Positions 59,985 to 64,000 of a DNA stretch of 64,000 nt are shown piece by piece (positions within the stretch are counted from its first letter, which is position 1; each line of letters starts with the position of its first letter). The stretch spans positions 34,852 to 98,851 of the forward strand of contig CAUHHV010000005.1 in assembly GCA_959606065.1 (NCBI GenBank). Direction: 5' to 3'. The notes beneath the pieces are model-generated. The model was not told the DNA's origin. It worked only from the letters and a program-made list of their open reading frames with translations, and ran no database searches. This DNA comes from an uncultured Collinsella sp. (GTDB lineage Bacteria > Actinomycetota > Coriobacteriia > Coriobacteriales > Coriobacteriaceae). The position numbers and the translations under genes were made by a program.

Positions 59985-60115
59985 GACCACTCGACGCTGC
60001 GCCCGCGCCTGGCGGGCAATCTGCCCCTCAACTGCGAAGGCATGGGCATAAGCCCTATGCCTTCTTGTTTCGGGGCACCTTGCCTCGCCAGACGCGCGCT
60101 CGCTGACATTGCCTG
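59985..60115. repeat. Nested hairpin region between ubiD and ubiX
   Basis: An inner hairpin AAGGCATGGGC/GCCCTATGCCTT (about 60034-60060) with a T-rich tail lies within weaker outer arms (GCGCCTGGCGGGCAA and GCCTCGCCAGACGCGC). The segment GCTCGCTGACATTGCC at 60098-60113 is shared with 11358 and 63852. It may reduce transcription into ubiX. Confidence 0.55.
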
Positions 60116-60149
60116 ACCTATAGCTGCCATTTTGTTGTAAGGAGTCGCT

Positions 60150-60728
60150 ATGTCTGATCCTGTGATCCGTCCCCGTCGCATTGTCGTTGGCGTGTCTGGC
60201 GCCAGCGGTGCCGCGCTGGGTCTTGAGTGCCTCAAATGCCTGCGCCAGGCAGGTGCCGAGTCGGCGCTTGTCGTCACGCGCGGGGGAGAGATCACCATCG
60301 AGCAGGAGCTCGGCATGACGCTCGACGAGTTTGCCACGCATGCCGATGTGGTCTACGACAACAAGAACATCGGCGCCGCCATCGCAAGCGGCACCTATCC
60401 GGTCGACGGCATGATCGTGGCCCCGTGCTCCATGAAGACGCTCGCCGGCATCGCGAGCGGCTACAGCGACAATCTGTTGCTGCGTGCGGCCGACGTGCAG
60501 ATGAAAGAGCAGCGCCGCCTGGTGCTCATGGTGCGCGAGACGCCCTTCAGCGCCATTCATGTCGACAACATGGCGCGCCTTGCGCGCGTACCGGGCGTCA
60601 TGCTCATGCCGCCCATGCTCACGTTTTACAACGGCCCCGCCACGCTCGATGACGCGGTGCACCACATCGCCGCCAAGGCGCTCGAGGCCGTCGGCGTGTC
60701 ATGCGCAAACTATAAGCGCTGGTCATAG
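60150..60728 (+). CDS. ubiX: UbiX-family flavin prenyltransferase
   Basis: Predicted 192-residue flavoprotein. It attaches a dimethylallyl group to reduced FMN to make prenyl-FMN for UbiD. VVGVSGASGAALGLECL binds FMN, ALVVTRGGE follows, VAPCSMKTLAGIASGYSDNL is the conserved core, and LVLMVRETPFSAIHVDNMARL holds the phosphate-binding Arg. AAGGAG lies 7 bases before ATG 60150. It belongs with ubiD upstream and the LpdD-isomerase fusion, together a complete cofactor-making set. Confidence 0.93.
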   Translation: MSDPVIRPRRIVVGVSGASGAALGLECLKCLRQAGAESALVVTRGGEITIEQELGMTLDEFATHADVVYDNKNIGAAIASGTYPVDGMIVAPCSMKTLAGIASGYSDNLLLRAADVQMKEQRRLVLMVRETPFSAIHVDNMARLARVPGVMLMPPMLTFYNGPATLDDAVHHIAAKALEAVGVSCANYKRWS

Positions 60729-60820
60729 GCGTCTTTAGGGTAGGATACGAGTAGTGTTTGAGCCCGCTGCCCCTGTGGGCGGCGGGCTTTGTGCGCAAAA
60801 AGGATGTGTCGGGAGGACCT

Positions 60821-61690
60821 ATGCAGACGGGCATGTATGCGATTAGCGAGATGGCGAGTTTGTTTAACGTTTCGCGCCAAACGCTCATCTACTACGACAA
60901 GATCGGCCTGTTTAAGCCCGCCGTGGTTAACGAAAAAGGCTACCGTTTCTATTCGCCCACGCAGATCCCGCTCATGCGTCTGATCTGCATGCTGCGCGAC
61001 CTAGGGCTCGAACTCGATGAGATCGACCGCCTAGCCTCGACGTTCGACATTAGCGAGATGACCGACCACCTGCGCTCGCGGGTGCAGGCGCTCGACGAGC
61101 AGATTGCCGGGCTCAAAGCCGAGCGTGCGAGCGTGCAGGAGCGTCTGAGCTTTTACGACGAGGCAGTTTACTGGCGCGAGCGCGAGGGCAAGCCGGAGCT
61201 CAAGCAGTTCGAGCGCCGCTTCGTGGTCTTTGAGGAGTTTCCAGGCGATATCGAGCGCGGCCGCTCGATGCTTCACCCCACGCTCATGCGGGCCATCCTG
61301 CGCATGCGTGCGTTGACGGGCACGCGCCCTATGCGCGGCTGGGGTGCCATGCTGCGTCGTGAGGCGCTGCATTCCGACGACCCTATCGCCGGCGCGGGCT
61401 CCTTTGCCGTGCTGCCGCGCGGTGTCGAGGAACTGCTGCCGAGCGATCCCGCCGAGCTGGCAGAGATCGGCATCGAAGTGCTGCCCGAGGGCACATACCT
61501 GTGCATGAGCCGCTGGGGTATGCCGTACGAGCCCGAGGGCATCCGCGCCATCGTTGCCTGCATGGACGAGCACGCGCTCCAGCCCGTTGGCAACGCTTTC
61601 GACTTTTGCTACCTCGATACCACGAGCTACGACGAGTCCCACCAAGAGGACTTTTGCTGCATCCAAATCCCCGTTACCCTCCAGATGTGA
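60821..61690 (+). CDS. MerR family transcriptional regulator
   Basis: Predicted 289-residue regulator. The MerR DNA-binding part (YAISEMASLFNVSRQTLIYYD, GLFKPAVVNEKGYRFYS, LEDLGLELDEID-like RDLGLELDEIDRLAS) spans residues 5-75, a coiled coil follows to about 125, and the C-terminal part resembles a GyrI-like effector domain. ATG 60821 follows GGGAGG. It lies 92 bases after ubiX and is a likely regulator of the decarboxylase genes, perhaps sensing an aromatic acid. The stop codon lies inside a palindromic repeat. Confidence 0.87.
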   Translation: MQTGMYAISEMASLFNVSRQTLIYYDKIGLFKPAVVNEKGYRFYSPTQIPLMRLICMLRDLGLELDEIDRLASTFDISEMTDHLRSRVQALDEQIAGLKAERASVQERLSFYDEAVYWREREGKPELKQFERRFVVFEEFPGDIERGRSMLHPTLMRAILRMRALTGTRPMRGWGAMLRREALHSDDPIAGAGSFAVLPRGVEELLPSDPAELAEIGIEVLPEGTYLCMSRWGMPYEPEGIRAIVACMDEHALQPVGNAFDFCYLDTTSYDESHQEDFCCIQIPVTLQM

Positions 61691-61715
61691 CAAAGGGACA
61701 GTCCCTTTGTCACAT
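61685..61715. repeat. TGTGACAAAGG-family palindrome (copy F)
   Basis: Perfect arms ATGTGACAAAGGGAC and GTCCCTTTGTCACAT. The MerR gene stop codon TGA (61688-61690) lies inside the left arm. Confidence 0.92.
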
Positions 61716-61735
61716 TCGCGGCATGGCTGCCGCCC

Positions 61736-61802
61736 AAACCATCACAACATTCGATGAAAATCTCGAAAACGAGGAAAAGCCTCGAATGTTGTGACGCTTT
61801 TC
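61736..61802. repeat. AACCRTCACAACATTCGA-family palindrome (copy 2)
   Basis: Arms TCACAACATTCGA and TCGAATGTTGTGA, with the same inner segment (GAAAATCTCGAAA) as the copy at 56656, followed by TTTT. It lies downstream of copy F, mirroring the composite at 56622-56722 in the same orientation. Confidence 0.9.
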
Positions 61803-61885
61803 CTGTCTGTGCCGGCGAGCTCCCGTGTCATCTGGGGGTATAAGGCTAGCAAGTGTTTATTTGCGAGGCCAAGGGGGCGCCCCGT

Positions 61886-62755
61886 ATGGATATCGATAAC
61901 TTTGAATGGTGGTATAGCGAGGGCGAGGCTCCGGACGAAGAGTGGGACGAGCCCGCGCCGTGTGACGTGTCGAGCGACGAGGACGAGACCGGCAACGATG
62001 CCGGTGTCGAGCCTGAAGCCGCTTCCGATGCCGCCGAACCCCTAACCTTTGAACAGGCTTGGGCCCAGGCCGAGGCCGACGAGGCGAAGGCCGATGCCAC
62101 GGCCACGCTCGGCGAGCCGGCTGATATGTCGATCTCGCCGGCAAAGACCCCACAGCCGCGCCATACCATCGACCCCGGCAGCACGGCATCCTTCAGCATA
62201 CTCGACGTGCCCGCGCAGGGTGCCCAGGCGCCCGCCCCCACCCATCGCCCCAACCTGGCTCGCGAGGAAGACGCGGGCCGTCGCTCTCCGCTCGGCCCCA
62301 TTCTCATCGCCTTTATGGCCGGCGTCATCGCTTGCTCGGCGATCGGCAGCATCTGGGGTCATGTCGAGCAGCAGCGCCAAGACGCCGCCAAGGTCGAGAT
62401 GTCTGTCGAGCAATCGCTCAGCCGCACGCGCTCGGTGCATGTGTCGGTCGAGGTTAAGGACGGTGCGACATGGGACACCGCCCGCGGCGACAGCCAGATG
62501 CTCGTCCATATCGTGGGTCGCACGCTCAAGGGACAAGCAATCGACGAGTATCAATACGTCAATTCCGAAGGTGACGGTATCGAGCTCAAGCCCGGCGACT
62601 ACGAGCTCACGGTTGATGAGCCGCCCGTCGCCACCGACGGCACGCGTTACCGCGCCTCAAAGCGCATGGTTCCGGTGAGTTTTAATTCACGGGCGCCCGA
62701 TACGGTCGATAGCACGCCGCAGGGCGGGTTTGACCTTTACGCTATTGCTCAATAA
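61886..62755 (+). CDS. Membrane-anchored hypothetical protein with acidic cytosolic N-terminus
   Basis: Predicted 289-residue protein. Residues 1 to about 135 are acidic and low-complexity, rich in Glu, Asp, Ala and Pro; one membrane helix follows (LIAFMAGVIACSAIGSIWG), then an external domain of about 120 residues with SVHVSVEVKDGATWD, GIELKPGDYELTVDEPPVAT and ASKRMVPVSF. I do not recognise the family. The start is ATG 61886 with AAGGGGGCG upstream; GTG 61853 is possible. A surface or secreted-domain role is inferred from topology only. Confidence 0.65.
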   Translation: MDIDNFEWWYSEGEAPDEEWDEPAPCDVSSDEDETGNDAGVEPEAASDAAEPLTFEQAWAQAEADEAKADATATLGEPADMSISPAKTPQPRHTIDPGSTASFSILDVPAQGAQAPAPTHRPNLAREEDAGRRSPLGPILIAFMAGVIACSAIGSIWGHVEQQRQDAAKVEMSVEQSLSRTRSVHVSVEVKDGATWDTARGDSQMLVHIVGRTLKGQAIDEYQYVNSEGDGIELKPGDYELTVDEPPVATDGTRYRASKRMVPVSFNSRAPDTVDSTPQGGFDLYAIAQ

Positions 62756-62834
62756 CTGCGCCTGACGCTCAACCCCGCCGCCAAGAGTGGGACAATAGCC
62801 CTCGATACTGTTGTTTATTTTTGGAGGAAGTAGC

Positions 62835-63728
62835 ATGTCCACCGTCACTACCATCAAGCGCGGCGGCCTCACCGCGGCCATCGATTCCATGGGTGCCCAG
62901 CTCACGAGCCTTGCCCTCAACGGCAACGAGTATCTGTGGCAGGGCGACCCGGTCTTTTGGGGCAAGCACGCGCCCATTCTGTTCCCCATCGTGGGCTCAC
63001 TGCGCAACAACACGGCAACATCTGCGGCTGGCACCTGCGAGATGCCGCGCCACGGCCTCGCGCGCATCGTCGAGCACAAGCTGGTCGAGGTCTCCGAGGA
63101 CGGCTCGTCCGTCACCTACGAGATCACCGACACGCCCGAGTCGCTCAAGGCTTTCCCCTTCCACTTTAAGCTCAACATGACCTATGCCCTAACCGGCGAC
63201 GCCACGCTTACCCAGACCTTTGCCGTCACCAACACCGGCGACGTGGACCTGCCGTTCTCGGTGGGCGGCCACCCTGCATTTAACGTGCCCGCCCCCGGTG
63301 CCGAGGACGAGACGTTCGAGGATTACGAGCTGGCATTTACCGAGGCTTGGACCAACGAGGCCCCCATCATCACGCCCGATGGCCTCATGACGTTCGAAGG
63401 CAGCTACAGGGCGCCCGATAACTCGGACGTGCTGCCCATCACGCACCGCAGCTTCGATAACGACGCCATCATGTTCACCGATACCCCGGGCTCCACGCTC
63501 ACGCTGCGCGGTCGCAAGTCGGGCCACGGCGTCAAGATCGACTTTGAGGGCTTTAAGTACATCGGCGTGTGGTCTGCCGCCAACGACGCCCCGTTTGTGG
63601 CGCTTGAGCCTTGGTCCGGCCACACCACCATGGACACCGAGGACGACGTCTTTGAGCACAAGGTCAACACCATCACCTTGGCCCCCGGCGCTACCGATAA
63701 ACGCAGCTTTAGCGTCACCTTGCTCTAG
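62835..63728 (+). CDS. Aldose 1-epimerase (galactose mutarotase-like) family protein
   Basis: Predicted 297-residue cytosolic protein of the LacX/YeaD-like branch. WQGDPVFWGKHAPILFPIVG, GTCEMPRHGLAR (catalytic His region), VGGHPAFNVP (second His) and ALEPWSGHTTMDT (catalytic Glu region) fit the fold. It would interconvert alpha and beta anomers of a sugar or sugar phosphate. GGAGGAAG precedes ATG 62835. It is followed by a terminator and is likely transcribed alone. Confidence 0.88.
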   Translation: MSTVTTIKRGGLTAAIDSMGAQLTSLALNGNEYLWQGDPVFWGKHAPILFPIVGSLRNNTATSAAGTCEMPRHGLARIVEHKLVEVSEDGSSVTYEITDTPESLKAFPFHFKLNMTYALTGDATLTQTFAVTNTGDVDLPFSVGGHPAFNVPAPGAEDETFEDYELAFTEAWTNEAPIITPDGLMTFEGSYRAPDNSDVLPITHRSFDNDAIMFTDTPGSTLTLRGRKSGHGVKIDFEGFKYIGVWSAANDAPFVALEPWSGHTTMDTEDDVFEHKVNTITLAPGATDKRSFSVTLL

Positions 63729-63758
63729 AGGTTCCGCCGCTCGGTCGATGCTGCGTGC

Positions 63759-63849
63759 CGTCCAGAGCGATAATTTGTCATTCAAAAGGCAAGGCATAGA
63801 CCTTCTGGTCATGCCTTGTCTTTTTCATGCCACTTGTTCGCTCTGGACG
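63759..63849 (+). terminator. Terminator hairpin inside an outer inverted repeat
   Basis: The inner hairpin (CAAGGCAT/ATGCCTTG with GACC/GGTC, 63790-63818) is followed by TCTTTTT. Outer 11-bp arms CGTCCAGAGCG (63759-63769) and CGCTCTGGACG (63839-63849) enclose it, again the nested architecture. The segment 63852-63876 repeats 11358-11382. No gene is seen from 63850 to 63991. Confidence 0.75.
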
Positions 63850-63991
63850 TCGCTCGCCGGCATTGCCAAAACATCGACGTCCCCAATGACTACCGTGTGT
63901 CTATTAATTTTTCGAGCTTGTGCTGCGCTGCTGGTCGCTGGCGTATATCCTGTTAAGTCGTCAGCATACGATTCAACAGGGAAGGCAGATT

Positions 63992-64000
63992 ATGCATTCT
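63992..64000 (+). CDS. Start of a further gene (3' partial)
   Basis: ATGCATTCT at the window end is preceded by AGGGAAGG at a proper distance, so a plus-strand gene probably begins here. Only three codons are visible and nothing can be said of its function. Confidence 0.45.

Overview
The window is high-GC, gene-dense bacterial chromosome. It reads as a gut actinobacterium of the class Coriobacteriia, most likely Collinsella. This rests on overall gene content, the small SRP RNA next to tadA and tRNA-Ser, a UbiD-type decarboxylase cluster and many short palindromic intergenic repeats. Species assignment is inference; no rRNA is present. About fifty protein genes, one tRNA and one SRP RNA are supported.

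Layout. 1-3703: a heterodimeric ABC exporter pair (first gene cut by the window edge). 3812-8800: cysE, a DedA membrane protein, ilvE, a LemA protein, a TetR regulator and tRNA-Ser(TGA). 8852-11185: an in-frame fusion of the tRNA adenosine deaminase TadA to a glycerate 2-kinase, repeat elements, and the SRP RNA. 11512-15891: a second ABC exporter pair and a flavodoxin-like protein. 16183-25802: a surface-structure locus with a SipW/ER-type signal peptidase, three small proteins with SipW-type signal sequences, an 1818-residue secreted repeat protein and a protein ending in an LAATG sorting signal. It is preceded by an AT-rich leader with a G10 tract and by an array of palindromic units, and its two ends carry related repeat sequence. 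26035-34298: LtaS-like sulfatase, nitroreductase, Kup potassium transporter, a small membrane protein and a shortened KdpD/KdpE pair. 34393-41181: RlmKL-type methyltransferase, HAD phosphatase, transaldolase and Tex. 41593-46017: a dehydrogenase/OFA-type MFS/SDR operon with a divergent LysR regulator. 46323-50545: a MarR-controlled third ABC exporter pair. 50872-55519: pyridoxal kinase-like protein, TIGR04076-like protein, DUF4143-type ATPase, low-molecular-weight tyrosine phosphatase and an MFS exporter. 55681-61690: a prenyl-FMN decarboxylation cluster. 61886-64000: a membrane-anchored hypothetical protein, an aldose 1-epimerase-like protein and the start of a further gene.

The two most interesting systems are as follows. 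First, the decarboxylase cluster encodes a UbiD-type hydroxyarylic-acid decarboxylase, the UbiX flavin prenyltransferase, a DASS-type transporter, a MerR regulator and a protein that joins an LpdD-like prenyl-flavin chaperone domain to a type I isopentenyl-diphosphate isomerase. The isomerase makes DMAPP, the precursor of the UbiX prenyl donor, so the fusion appears to couple prenyl supply to cofactor handling. Second, the SipW-type surface locus combines TasA-like subunits, a giant unanchored protein and an LAxTG protein, with possible phase-variable control.

A general feature is dispersed palindromic DNA. At least seven sequence families occur, and long inverted repeats sit at seven of the eight places where genes converge. 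Several gene modules are bracketed by directly oriented copies of the same repeat.
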